From NCBI GenBank assembly GCA_001599815.1, contig BCIA01000003.1, positions 372,001-436,000 on the forward strand: a stretch of 64,000 bases of DNA. Direction: 5' to 3'. Made by a program: the position numbers and the translations under genes. Under the pieces are notes generated by a model. That model was not told the DNA's origin. It saw only the letters and a list, made by a program, of their open reading frames with translations, and did not search any database. The first letter of the stretch is position 1. Each line of letters begins with the position of its first letter. The stretch is from Furcasterigmium furcatum. Its lineage: Eukaryota; Ascomycota; Sordariomycetes; Glomerellales; Plectosphaerellaceae. Shown here in pieces: positions 44,961 to 55,307 of this stretch.

Positions 44961-47892
44961 ATGAGATTCTTCGGCCATGTTGGCGCCGCTGTTGCGGTTC
45001 TCAGCACCTTCGGTAAGCTCCCAATATCTCCCCTGGGCGAGCAGCACTGACCCAAGCAGTCGCCCAGGGTGCCCTGGCTCAGGCAACACAATGGACGTCT
45101 CCCGAGTCGGGTGTCACCTACGCGAGCTACTCGAGGCCCTATGGCCGGTGGGGATTAAAGTTCCCCCCTGACGCCGGGACGGTCGATGCCACCGAGTACA
45201 TCGGTTTCTTCGTGAGGCACCGCGCTGACCGCTGTGACCTTCACCTGCTGACTTGACGCAGGAATGCTCAACTCCTAATGGCGAGGGTCAGGGTTGGTGC
45301 GGCACCGCCGTCGGCGGTTTCATGCCCGGCAACATTCTGCTGCTCTTTTACCCTCATGATGGCGAAGTCTTGCACGAATACTTCTACTCGACCTCCCATG
45401 CACATGCCGAGCACTACGTCGGCCCTCGCCCTGAGATTGTGAGTCTCACAGCGTCCCCAGACCTGCTTGACAACACCAGCTAACATCCCCCAAGACGTAC
45501 ATCTCGTCCCACGTCAATGAGACGCATTATGCCGTCGAATTCCGCTGCGCCGACTGCTTTACCTGGACCCACGCCGGCACCGAGACTGGCAGCTACAGAA
45601 CAAGTCTGGGTACCATGATGACGAGCTTTGCCATTGCTTACAACAGTCCCGGCGGCGACCTTGATTGCCCTGCGGACATCACCGTCGAACAGCACGATAC
45701 CCAAGCCCTCACTGGCGGAGCCTTCACCCCAGAGTTCGTCGACCCCGACTACGAAGAGGCCGCCGCTCTGGCTACGATCATTCCCCAGGATTTCTGCGAT
45801 GACACCCCCCCGCCTTCGTCGACCGAGGAGCCGGGTCCCCCGGAAACTGGTATCCCGGTCCCCGATGAGGAATACGATTACGTTGTTGTCGGCGCCGGTG
45901 CCGGCGGCATTCCTCTGGCTGATAAGCTCAGCGAGGCTGGCCACAAGGTTCTCCTGATCGAAAAGGGGCCACCCTCCACCGCCCAATGGGGAGGTGAACT
46001 TGGCGCCCCCTGGATGGAGGGTACGGGCCTTACTCGCTTTGATGTCCCCGGATTCTGTAACGAGATCTGGCATGACTCCTTCGGTATTGCCTGCCGTGAT
46101 ACTGATCAGATGGCTGGTTGCATCCTCGGCGGTGGCACGGCTATCAACGCCGCCCTCTGGTGGAAGGTACGTATCTAGCCTCCTCACAGTGAGTTTTCTT
46201 CTTTACTAACGCCTCTATAGCCGTACGCCGCCGATTGGGACCATAACTTCCCGAACGGCTGGAAGGCTTCGGATATGCGCGGCGCCGAGGACCGTGTTTT
46301 CGCGAGGATTCCTGGCACGACACGCCCATCACAGGATGGCGAAATCTACCTTCCAAATGGTATGAATACCCTCCGCGAAGGTCTGAGTAATGCGGGCTGG
46401 ACCGACACCGACCTCAATGGGAATCCTGGCGAGAAGAACCACACATTCGGCTATACCCCCTACATGTTCGAAGGCGGAGAGCGTGGGGGTCCCCTCGCAA
46501 CATACCTCGTCAGCGCAAATGAGCGTTCTAACTTTGATCTCTGGATGTACACGTCTGTAAGGCGTGTTGTCCGCGAGGGTGGCCATGTCACCGGAATCGA
46601 AGTTGAGCCGTACCTCGAAGGTGGTTACCAGGGTACCGTCAAGTTAACCCCCGTCACTGGTCGCGTTATCCTCTCAGCTGGCACCTTTGGGAGCGCAAGA
46701 ATCCTTCTGAGGAGTGGTATCGGCCCAGAGGACCAGCTGGAAATCGTGTCAAACTCAGTGCTCGATGGCGACTCTATGATCTCTAGCGACCAGTGGATTG
46801 ATCTCCCTGTCGGCTATAACCTGGAGGATCACACTAATGTATATGACCCCGTCGCCTGTGAGGAGAAGAGACTGAGCTGATCCACATCACAGACCGACAT
46901 GGTTGTCCGCCACCCTTCAGTCCAGTTTTACGACTTCTATACTGCGTACGACGGACTTCCTGAGTACCAGGATGATATTCAGGCCTATCTGAATGATCGC
47001 AGTGGCATCTTGGCCCAGTCCGCTCCCAATATCGGTCCTATGTAGGTGTCCCAATCCATTCAGGGCCATCTATGGACTATGCTTGCTCACACATGGCAGC
47101 TTCTTCGAGGAAATCAGGGGCCGCGATAACATCGTCCGCCAGATGCAGTACACTGCCCGTATGGAGGCCAGTCTGAACGAGGATGATGGCGGTACGTCTT
47201 ACAAAGAAGTTGATGTCGTGAACAGCGTGACTGATCCCTACAGACGTCCTCACTATCAGCCAGTACCTCGGCCGTGGCGCCACCTCCCGTGGTCGTATGA
47301 CCCTGACCGGCGGCCTCAACACCCAGGTCACCCAGGCAAATGTCCCCTACCTGAAGAACGAGCACGACATTGAGGCCGTCGTCCGCGGCGTTGAGAACAT
47401 CCAGCGTGCGCTCTCTAACATTCCTGACCTCGAATGGCTGCATCCCGCCCCCGGCGTCAGCGCACGTGAGTACGTCGACGAGTATACCGTCCACTGGACC
47501 ACGCGACGCGCCAACCACTGGATCGGCACATGCAAGCTTGGTACTAGCGACGGCCGCGCTGGTGGCGACTCGGTCGTTGATGTCAATACCCGCGTCTACG
47601 GCACGGATAACCTCTACGTCGTTGACGCCTCGATCTTCCCCGGCCATGTTACGACCAACCCCTCTTCGTACATCGTCGTCGCCGCTGAGCATGCCGCCCA
47701 GCGCATCCTGCAGTCGACGCCAGGCGTTGCTGCCGGCCCTTGGGAGCAGTGTGGTGGTCTGGAGTGGCGCGGAACCTTCCAGTGCCGCTCCGGATTGCGT
47801 TGCGTCGCGCAAAACCCATACTACCACCAGGTGAGTCTCCTCGATTTGAAACGACTTGACGCAGGCTAACCCTCGCGCAGTGCGTGGAGTAA
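44961..47892 (+). CDS. cdh: Cellobiose dehydrogenase with C-terminal CBM1
   Basis: Nine exons: 44961..45012, 45060..45211, 45262..45438, 45495..46166, 46221..46838, 46893..47041, 47100..47191, 47244..47830 and 47881..47892; 836 residues. A signal peptide (cut near ALA-Q, residue 24) leads to the cytochrome b domain; M89 (GGFM) and H138 (ETHYAVEFRC) match the Met/His haem ligands. A Pro/Thr-rich linker around 235-255 precedes the FAD GMC domain (VVGAGAGGIPLADKL) with HWIGTCKLG and GHVTTNPSSY containing the active-site His and Asn. The last ~35 residues (GPWEQCGG...CRSGLRC...CVE) are a cellulose-binding CBM1, finished by a 12 nt exon. Family knowledge: class-IIA CDH is secreted, oxidises cellobiose and passes electrons to lytic polysaccharide monooxygenases. 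None of the latter is in the window. Confidence 0.95.
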
Positions 47893-49022
47893 GCGACAAC
47901 CAAGGAGGATGGTGCCACATGTACATACACTTGGCTGGCTATTTCTTGCATATGCTTTGACTCTAGGCAGGTGGGAGCTTGCCTCGGGTTGCATGCGGCA
48001 GCTATACATAGACACCGTATCATCTTAGAACTGAAGGACTACAGCTACTTTGCGGAAGAGCGCAGGTGGGGGTTGTATTTGCGTGGACGAAACGTCAGCC
48101 AGGCAATATGACGAGCTCACTTTCCTCTCCATCCTGGAATGAAGGCTGTGCCCAGTGAGTAGGCCATGTAGCAACACCTGATATTAACCTCGTGCCGAGT
48201 CTCACCTCTAACGTCAAAATATCTACAATAACTGGACATGATTGCCTGTTTCCGACTGGTACCTTGGACCATCCACAGCCCAAGCCCGGCCACTCGGAAC
48301 AGTCTCACAGTCCACCCGCCGACTCTGGGACAAGAGCAAAGCGTATTCACAGCATGCCAATGCAGGCACACGTTGAAGCCCAAAGTCCAACGCACGACGA
48401 ACCCGCGGCGGGATTCAGCGAGATAAAGCGACTGGTGCTGATGCCGAACGGGCTCGTGTTGTAGAAGTCGCGAAAGAGCCGATCGGCCGAAACTTACCCA
48501 TATGTGCTCCCGCGGACCCCTCGACAATCAGACGACGGCCTTGCAAAGTATGCTTTCGGAGCTCCAGCGAGAGGGCAGAAAACTGTAGCCCTTTGCTTCC
48601 TTGGCAACTCGGCGCGCTGCATAAGGTTCTCCCGTACGTCGGCGATCGACGTGCGGGGCGACAATCTTGCCCGGGGGACTTCTCCAAGCCGCCGTCGGGC
48701 CTCCTTGTCTGGAACTCCATACCACATAGATGGGGCCTGATCGCCGATAAAGCCGACGACCTTAACACCGAAAGAGACATATCGCATGCGAACGCGACGA
48801 GAGCAGAGAGGTCGAGTCGAACTTCCATCGTGACACCGAAGAGCCGACTGCCACCATATTGCGGTCGAAACCATCTCTGATGTAAAAGGGAAGAGTGTCG
48901 CAAATATAAAGATGAGGATAAATTCCACTTTCTTTTCACGCCCTGTTCTACACCTTTCCGTCGACAAGGAATATCTATCATCACATTGTTACTCACACAA
49001 TTTCTCACATACTCAAGACACA
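47893..49022. other. Intergenic, CDH 3' flank and promoter of the hydrolase gene
   Basis: About 1.1 kb; frames present are short and unrecognised. A short A/T-rich, pyrimidine-containing leader precedes the ATG at 49023. Confidence 0.45.
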
Positions 49023-50009
49023 ATGGTTGGACACGGCCGATACACCACCGAGAAGGTGACCTATCCGTCTCACGGAGAGAACATTGCGGGCGTGCTCTAC
49101 CGCCCGACCAATATTGCCAACCCCCCCGGCATTGTCGTCATCGGGCCCTACTCGTTCATCAAGGAGCAGGCACCCTTGCAGTATGCCACGCGACTGGCCG
49201 ACGAGGGCTATGCGGCCTTGATCTTTGACCCACGCACCGTGGGTGAGAGTTCTGGAATGCCGCGCCGCTTGGAGAATCCCAAGATGAAGAACGAGGATGC
49301 GATTTCGGGGCTCGACTACCTCGTCAGCCGCGGCGATGTGGATAAATCCAAGCTCTTCCTCGTCGGGATCTGTCAAGGCGGCCCCGAATCTCTGGACATC
49401 GCCTCGTATGAGGGCCGAGTGAAAGGGGTCGCCTCTGTCACCGGCTACTACCGCGACCACGAGACCGACATCTACATGATCTGCTCCGGCTGCGTCGCTT
49501 GGGAGCCCGGGGCCGATATTTCCTCGATGAAGATGCCGACCCCTGAGCAAGGGGAGGCACTCTACAACGCGAGACTCGATCGAGCTAGGAAGGCTCGGGA
49601 TTTGTACGAGAAGACCGGCGAAGTGGTCTATCAGCCATTGGTGGATCCGGAAGCCGCTGATCCCACGGCCGGCTCTCTTGCTGGTCTTCCGGGCCCTGTC
49701 GTCTGGTCATGGTACGGCCCATGGACCCTCAAGAACTTTGAGAACCGCTACGCGGTGATGAGCGATTTGGACCACTTCAGCTACACGACTGTTCCCGGAG
49801 TTGCGAAGCTGAACAAGCCGGCCCTTATCATTCACGGGGACAACTGTATGAATGCCGCCGCAGCCAAGAGACATTTCGACTCCATTCCCACGAAGGACAA
49901 GAAGTTGGTGTGGGACAATGATGTCTCCCACTTCCAACACTACGACCAGCCGGACGTTGTTGATCGTAACGTGGGCGAGATTGCGGGGTGGTTTGGGAGA
50001 TTGCTGTAA
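49023..50009 (+). CDS. Alpha/beta-hydrolase, dienelactone-hydrolase-like
   Basis: A single-exon 328-residue protein. I chose the ATG at 49023 (MVGHGRYTTEK) because the earlier in-frame sequence (from 48912) is not conserved-looking and the ATG has A at -3. The oxyanion region is IVVIGPYSFIKEQAP and the nucleophile elbow is VGICQGG with Cys117 in place of Ser; a Cys nucleophile is typical of dienelactone hydrolases. LIIHGDNCM and DVSHFQHYD near the C-terminus fit the Asp and His of the triad. No signal peptide. It converges on a metallo-beta-lactamase-fold gene and lies near a Zn2Cys6 regulator, suggesting lactone or aromatic-breakdown chemistry; the substrate is unknown. Confidence 0.8.
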   Translation: MVGHGRYTTEKVTYPSHGENIAGVLYRPTNIANPPGIVVIGPYSFIKEQAPLQYATRLADEGYAALIFDPRTVGESSGMPRRLENPKMKNEDAISGLDYLVSRGDVDKSKLFLVGICQGGPESLDIASYEGRVKGVASVTGYYRDHETDIYMICSGCVAWEPGADISSMKMPTPEQGEALYNARLDRARKARDLYEKTGEVVYQPLVDPEAADPTAGSLAGLPGPVVWSWYGPWTLKNFENRYAVMSDLDHFSYTTVPGVAKLNKPALIIHGDNCMNAAAAKRHFDSIPTKDKKLVWDNDVSHFQHYDQPDVVDRNVGEIAGWFGRLL

Positions 50010-50473
50010 AGGAGGAAGCAGTACTCGGACGAGGTGAGAATGTAGGGAAAAGGGTTTCAATACATTGTTTCGGTCTATTGCAAGAAGTTTGATTCTCTCT
50101 CTTATCACAAACATCTCTTAGTCGGACCGTGCTCTTTAATTTCGAGTTTATCTCCTCAAGGGCAGCTTGTGTGTCGTGACTGTGGTGTGTGTGTATTAGT
50201 CCGTGGACATTGCGAGCGTCACAAGCAAGGGTGGACAACGCCATGGGTCTGTCCGTCTTTGGTTACCGAGGTAGTGGCAAGACCCAGGTCGATCTGGTGG
50301 TGACGACATGGAAACTTCATTGCAGCTGGCAGCTGAAACGGGGAACAACAGCACAGCATAATTGCCATAGATATCTTCTCTCACAATATACAGGCGGGAA
50401 CTACTTCTGAGATTGCTTTCGCCTGCGGTGCAGAAGTGAGCCATGCCGCTCTCGTACGGAGGGTTCCCAGAAA
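50010..50473. other. Convergent 3' region of the hydrolase and lactonase genes
   Basis: 464 bp between two converging stop codons. Nothing else recognised. Confidence 0.45.
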
Positions 50474-51574
50474 TCAATTGTTTTCTGCATACTCGATAGC
50501 GGGAATGAAATCCTTCAAGAATGCCCAGCGAGTCTTTTCAGCCGAACCAACAGCCTTCCAATTCCGTAGTGTTCCTTGAGGAAATACCTGCAACCCAGCC
50601 GTCTTGTCTAAAACGCTCGGGTCGTGGGCGATGATAACAAAGACATTGTCGGCTGCATCGAATACTTCCATTCGTTCAATACTGCGCACCGCGTCTTCAT
50701 GGCTATGAGAGACCGTTTCCGGAAGCTCGTAGAAGGACTCAGAACCGTCCTTTGTTCGACGGACGACATCGAAAACGTGCCCCGGGCAGAAAGAGGGGAA
50801 TCGAGCCTTGTAAGGCGATGGCGAGATCTGTTCAGGCAACGGTAGGTATTCTGACGGCCTAAACTCGCCACCATGATGGGCTGTATCGCCTCCCATATAG
50901 ACGAAAGTGTCTTCCAGGTCGCCCTCGTCAGTGGATGTGACTCGAGCCAGTCCACAAAGGTGTCCCACAGCATGTCCTGGGGTGTTGAGCAGGTAGAAGG
51001 ATCCATCTCCAAAATAGTCGATCGCTTCGAGTCCGCCAATACGGAGGGAGTCGCGCGCATCGAAGGCTAGCTCACGGTGCTCACGAGCAGCAAAGTCGGA
51101 GGCGAGTAAAGGGGAGTCCTTGCTTTCCGGGTAAGGTGGGAAAAACTCGTTTCTGAGTCCCGGGCCAGTGACCAAAGCTGTGCTTGATGGGAACCGGCTG
51201 ACATTCCCGGTGTGATCGAAATGCCAATGGCTCCAGACAACAGCTTCAATCGCACCTCCTTTGACATTAATTCCGTTCTCTTCAAGGATTTCGTCGACGT
51301 CCTTAGTGACCTCAAAATCCCAATCCGGCCCGGCGACGAGGGCTTGAACAACTGGGGGCAAGTCTTGCAAGTCCTTCCTCACCCCTAGGTCGAACAGAAC
51401 CAGTCTTCTCGAAGAGGGCTGTTCAACAAGGAAACTGAGAGACGGCGTAATCATGTGCGTGTGGCCATGAATAGGCGGAGTCATAAAATGATTGACGGGT
51501 AATCTGATTCTTGCACCGCTATCAATCAGTTGCACCTTGGCCGAGGCTCCTGAAGGCACGCCTAATGGTCCCAT
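50474..51574 (-). CDS. Metallo-beta-lactamase-fold hydrolase (lactonase-like)
   Basis: A single-exon 366-residue protein starting at MGPLGVPSG (51574). The frame is open upstream to 51841 but that part is encoded by the 14 bp minisatellite (repeats of LARRRWLVG/SA type), so I exclude it. The zinc motif is S-HWHFDH (residues 116-121), followed by LLNTPGHAVGHLC and MGGDTAHHGGEF, the later metal-site His and Asp; IIAHD near the end supplies the last His. Family knowledge: AHL-lactonase-like members open lactone rings, and fungal relatives hydrolyse lactams such as benzoxazolinones. The gene is divergent from a Zn2Cys6 regulator, a common layout for inducible catabolism. The exact substrate cannot be read from sequence. 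Confidence 0.85.
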   Translation of the reverse strand: MGPLGVPSGASAKVQLIDSGARIRLPVNHFMTPPIHGHTHMITPSLSFLVEQPSSRRLVLFDLGVRKDLQDLPPVVQALVAGPDWDFEVTKDVDEILEENGINVKGGAIEAVVWSHWHFDHTGNVSRFPSSTALVTGPGLRNEFFPPYPESKDSPLLASDFAAREHRELAFDARDSLRIGGLEAIDYFGDGSFYLLNTPGHAVGHLCGLARVTSTDEGDLEDTFVYMGGDTAHHGGEFRPSEYLPLPEQISPSPYKARFPSFCPGHVFDVVRRTKDGSESFYELPETVSHSHEDAVRSIERMEVFDAADNVFVIIAHDPSVLDKTAGLQVFPQGTLRNWKAVGSAEKTRWAFLKDFIPAIEYAENN

Positions 51575-52052
51575 GATGCGTATAAAGGTCGAGTAAAGAA
51601 GATAGTCAAGGTGCAAGAAAAACCAAAGCTGGGATGTCCACCGGGTTCTTGAGAAGAACAATAGCACTGAGCGCGGTGCCGAGCACGGAGGACAATTGGA
51701 CAAATGACGGCGAGTCATCGCCGACAAGTTATCGCCGACGAGCCAGCGCCGACGAGCCAGCGCCGACGAGCCAGCCCCGACGAGCCAGCGCCGACGAGCC
51801 AGCGCCGATAGGCCATCGGCGACAAGTCGTCGACATAACAAGCCATCGCCAAATAACAGCGTTTGGCATGTGATGATTCAAATGCTGAACCACGTCATGG
51901 CGTCGACTTAATCGTTAGCACGCACGACGACTGGAGCCCGATGCTCCAGGCGGGCCATATCTGCTAACTAAAACGCCCAAATCTGAGTAGGAAAATCAAT
52001 TCAAACCAAACTTCCTCACCTCTCGTCAACCTTCTTTGCTTGGAAATTCAGC
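51575..52052. promoter_or_regulatory. Divergent promoter of lactonase and Zn2Cys6 regulator
   Basis: 478 bp between start codons at 51574 (minus) and 52053 (plus). It contains a 14 bp minisatellite (51723-51834). A regulator reading out from a shared promoter often controls the partner gene; that is inferred here. Confidence 0.55.
51723..51834. repeat. 14 bp minisatellite in a divergent promoter
   Basis: Eight consecutive 14 bp units fill exactly 112 bp. The five central units (51737-51806) read GACGAGCCAGCGCC, with one single-base variant; the flanking units (51723, 51807, 51821) are diverged. That pattern, identical in the core and decayed at the edges, is typical of unequal exchange or slippage. 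Confidence 0.92.
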
Positions 52053-54098
52053 ATGCTTGGTCCACCTCCTCCTCATGTCCAGCTGCCGCGCAGGCGCAAG
52101 CGCCCGACTATTTCTTGCTCCGAATGCCATAGACGCAAACAGAAAGTGAGTTCGCGGCCGGGAATTGATTCGACTTCATATCTGACCGGCACCAGTGCGA
52201 CCGGCAGCAGCCCTGCTTTCACTGTACCCGACGGGGCAAATCCGTGCGTTCTTTTTGTTCGTCAGTTCATTAAATCACCCTGACACACGCTCTAGGAAAG
52301 CTGCTTGTATGAGCACAACGCGGACGAAGACGTGTGCAACGAACCGACTACGACCGAACTCGGGACGATCGAGGACCCGCCAACACCAGACTCTCCTGCC
52401 GACGCCAAGCCAGGCTCCGAGGCCGGTGTCGATCAAGGAATGTTGAGTCGGCTGGGATACTCCAGCAGTGGCAGCACAGGAACCCTCAAAATTGCGTCGC
52501 AACTCGGAGAGTCGCATCGTGACTCTACGATCCTCGCCCAAGGCCCACCAAACGACGACGCAGCAAGTCAGTACCTCGGTCTTATCAGGGAAATACCCCC
52601 CCGGAAACATGTGGACATTCTGGTGCGTTCGTTCTTCACAAACGTTGCATGGCAATACGACGTTATCGATGAAGCAATGTTCCGAGACGAACTATCGGAT
52701 TGGGACCACGTCTCGTATCCTGCGCTGAAGCAGGGTCCTGACTACTTGCCCATCAGCACACGATACTTCCCGGCGCTGCTCCTCCAAGTCCTCGCTCTTG
52801 CACTGCTGTCTCAACCGACTCAATACGATAACGCACTGGAGGACCTCAAATATGCTCCCGACATAGACTTTCCCGACCTGGCCGCGGATTATAGCACTGC
52901 TGGGCATCGGCTCATGTGTATGCTCGGGAGCAGCCGAAACATGCCGTTATCCAAGGTCCAGGCCGGCCTGATGAAGGCGTGTTTCGAGAAGAGCATCGGC
53001 TCCGTTATTGAATCTTGGCATACACTTGGGAGCACCATCCGAGACGCTCAGGAGCTTGGTCTACACTTGCTCAGGCCGTGCGATGCGAACAAACCCGCTC
53101 GAGATCCCACCCAACCAAGAGAGGTCGAACCGAGGAGAAAGCTGTGGCTGGTTCTGCACCTCTGGGACGCGCATATGGCCGTTGTTCTCGGAAGACCCAT
53201 GGCTACCAAATTGGACCCACGGGTTATGAGTTCAACGAGTCCACTGACAGGATCCTCGCCGCGAAGCCAGCACGGCGTGAGATTGTCCCCATTCGATATC
53301 ATCCTCTGCGGCTATCATGCTGCCTACAAGTATCTTCAGGATATTCATGACCTCGAGGTTACAAGCAAGAACGATCAAGAAACGGTCAAGACGATACACG
53401 ACGAAGTTGTGAGCAACATCTCCAGACTTCCAGCGTGGGCCACCTCCCCAACCCCCAGGTTTGACGACAAGTATCCGTGGCTCCCGATCGCTCGCGAGAC
53501 ACTTCTCACTGAGGTCTACTTTGTCCTGCTCGCGCTGCACCGCCCTTTCATGTCGTCCGTCTCCACGAGTCGCGTGGAGGCTCTTAAGGCCGCGTTGCAG
53601 ATGCTCGAATCCCAGAACAGACTATTCTCCCTCGCGAAACCTCACGTGTACACGAATTTCACACTCGTTTTTGGTACATTCGATGCCATGGTGCTCGTGG
53701 CAGCGACGTACCTCGACTTCCCCGACGACAACCAGGACCTTCTACCAGCATCGTTGAGCTGCATGGAATGGGGCTTGGCGCGGTTGGATACGATGAGAAC
53801 CCGAAACACCATGGCAGGCCTGGCTTACGATGTCGTACAGGGACTGTACCAGAAACTATTGAGGCGCATCTCCGTCCCAGGGCTGCCAGCCCCTGATATC
53901 GACGGATCAGGAGATCTCAGCAAGGCAGCGCAGGCACCATCAGAAGGTTATGCTACACAGGAAGCTCCTCAAGTGACGGGCGCAAGGGTGACAACTCAGC
54001 AAGATCTAGACTACCCGCTGTGGCAACAGCCAATATTTGATCTTGCCTCTCAGGACCTGGTAGGAACCCTTTGGCAACTGATGGATAACCTTACGTAA
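52053..54098 (+). CDS. Zn2Cys6 transcription factor with fungal_trans domain
   Basis: Exons 52053..52145, 52196..52243 and 52296..54098; introns 50 and 52 nt; 647 residues. The zinc cluster is split over all three exons: CSECHRRKQK, then CDRQQPCFHCTRRGKS, then ESCLYEH. This gives C-x2-C-x6-C-x5-C-x2-C-x8-C, complete only after splicing. Basic residues (PRRRKR) precede it. The middle is a fungal-specific transcription factor domain: ILVRSFFTNVAWQYDVIDEAMF, SIGSVIESWHTLGSTIRDAQELGLHL, RRKLWLVLHLWDAHMAVVLGRP. Nuclear regulator. Its divergence from the lactonase suggests it controls that gene and perhaps the hydrolase beyond. Other targets cannot be read from here. Confidence 0.9.
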
Positions 54099-54650
54099 GA
54101 GCCGTTTGCTGGGTTCGGACCAGCCGTTTGGACGGTGAGATATCTGGCTAGGGGGTCGGACTTTCGGATTTGTTTCGACAGTGTATCAAATAATAGTAAG
54201 AATTATAGAACAAGCTAACTATAGAAATAAGCTTTTTAGGAGGCGTGCACGATCTGAATAACCAAGGAGGCGTGTAGGCATGAAACCGAGAAACTCTATA
54301 TCGGTTAATATAGATAAATCTCTACTTTCCATTGAACACGCAAAAGTATTTACCTCGTCTTCTTGTTGATAGGGTAGGAAATCAGGCTGCGGTGGCTGTA
54401 CCGACAGTGATACCGCCAGCGACACTAACACGACGACACGTGGCAGACTGTCTGCACCTGCCAGCCGCCTCTGTTCTTGGCTACCAATCAACGAGGCAGA
54501 GGGTTACACAGATGTTTGCCTCAAAGCCAGGAAAGAGCAAAAGGCCTGGTGAGAAGGCCGAGCAGGGTAGAAGCACCGCCTCTGCTGCTAGCCTGCTCTT
54601 TTCTTTCCCTCTTCCCTTCCTCAATAACACCAACAACGCGACAGCATCTC
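54099..54650. other. Intergenic, AT-richer
   Basis: 552 bp; the first half (54180-54330) is noticeably AT-richer than the surroundings. No gene recognised. Confidence 0.45.
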
Positions 54651-54821
54651 ATGGCTGAAGTCTTTGGCGTCGTTGCGGGCGTCGTCGGCGTCCTCGACGT
54701 CGGCACGCGGATTTCCGGAAAACTTAACAAGGCGCGCAAGACGTGGAAGAATGCCACGACCGACCTGTCCGCGCTCCAAGCCGAACTCGACCATCTTCGT
54801 CTCATTCTTAATAAGGCATAG
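54651..54821 (+). pseudogene. Relic of a STAND/NLR N-terminal domain
   Basis: ATG at 54651 opens a 56-codon frame (MAEVFGVVAGVVGVLDVGTR, then ALQAELDHLRLILNKA) that stops at 54819-54821. The sequence fits the helical fungal N-terminal domain of STAND proteins (Fungal_N type), which is normally followed by several hundred residues of NACHT and repeats. I find no continuation in any frame downstream, and no intron that would restore one. I call it a decayed fragment; a very short functional decoy is the alternative. Confidence 0.6.
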
Positions 54822-55307
54822 AGTATATAGAGCAGCCTTCAGGGACCTGCCTGGAGTGGGTTGATTGGCGCATCTAGCGAGGGTGGATGGGATGTGTCTA
54901 ACGAGTGGAATAAGATTCTCCCCCGATCATAAGTTTCTCACTCTGGAGGAGTTTGCCACTAAGGTTTGGGCTTAGAATCATCGTCGGGAAAACTGGTATT
55001 CATCCTGAGCTCCAAATGATAGCTGGTACACCGTGGGATCCCGCAGTCCTCCCCATACTGCTTTCTAATTCTGCAATCCAAAAGAAATGTCACCCGACGG
55101 ATATTTCCTGTTGTTTCTATTGAGCAGGGTGCTTATCAGCCGGAAGCGGGGCTTGGCCTCCCGCATCTTCTGTCCGATGCTCTTCAAGACGCCAGGGCAC
55201 GCCCACCCGTCATTCGTGGCTTCGGATCATGGCGGTATCATTCACGCGCTTAACCTTCCATGACTGGCAGCTTCTGACCTTGGGATGGCTGAAGGGAAGT
55301 GGAACCC
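54822..55307. other. Intergenic beyond the NLR relic
   Basis: 486 bp ending at the transporter stop. No further NLR-like sequence or other gene recognised. Confidence 0.45.

Noticed and set aside
51575..51841. N-terminal extension of the lactonase frame
   Set aside because: It is translated mostly from the 14 bp minisatellite and precedes the first family-like residues; the ATG at 51574 is preferred.
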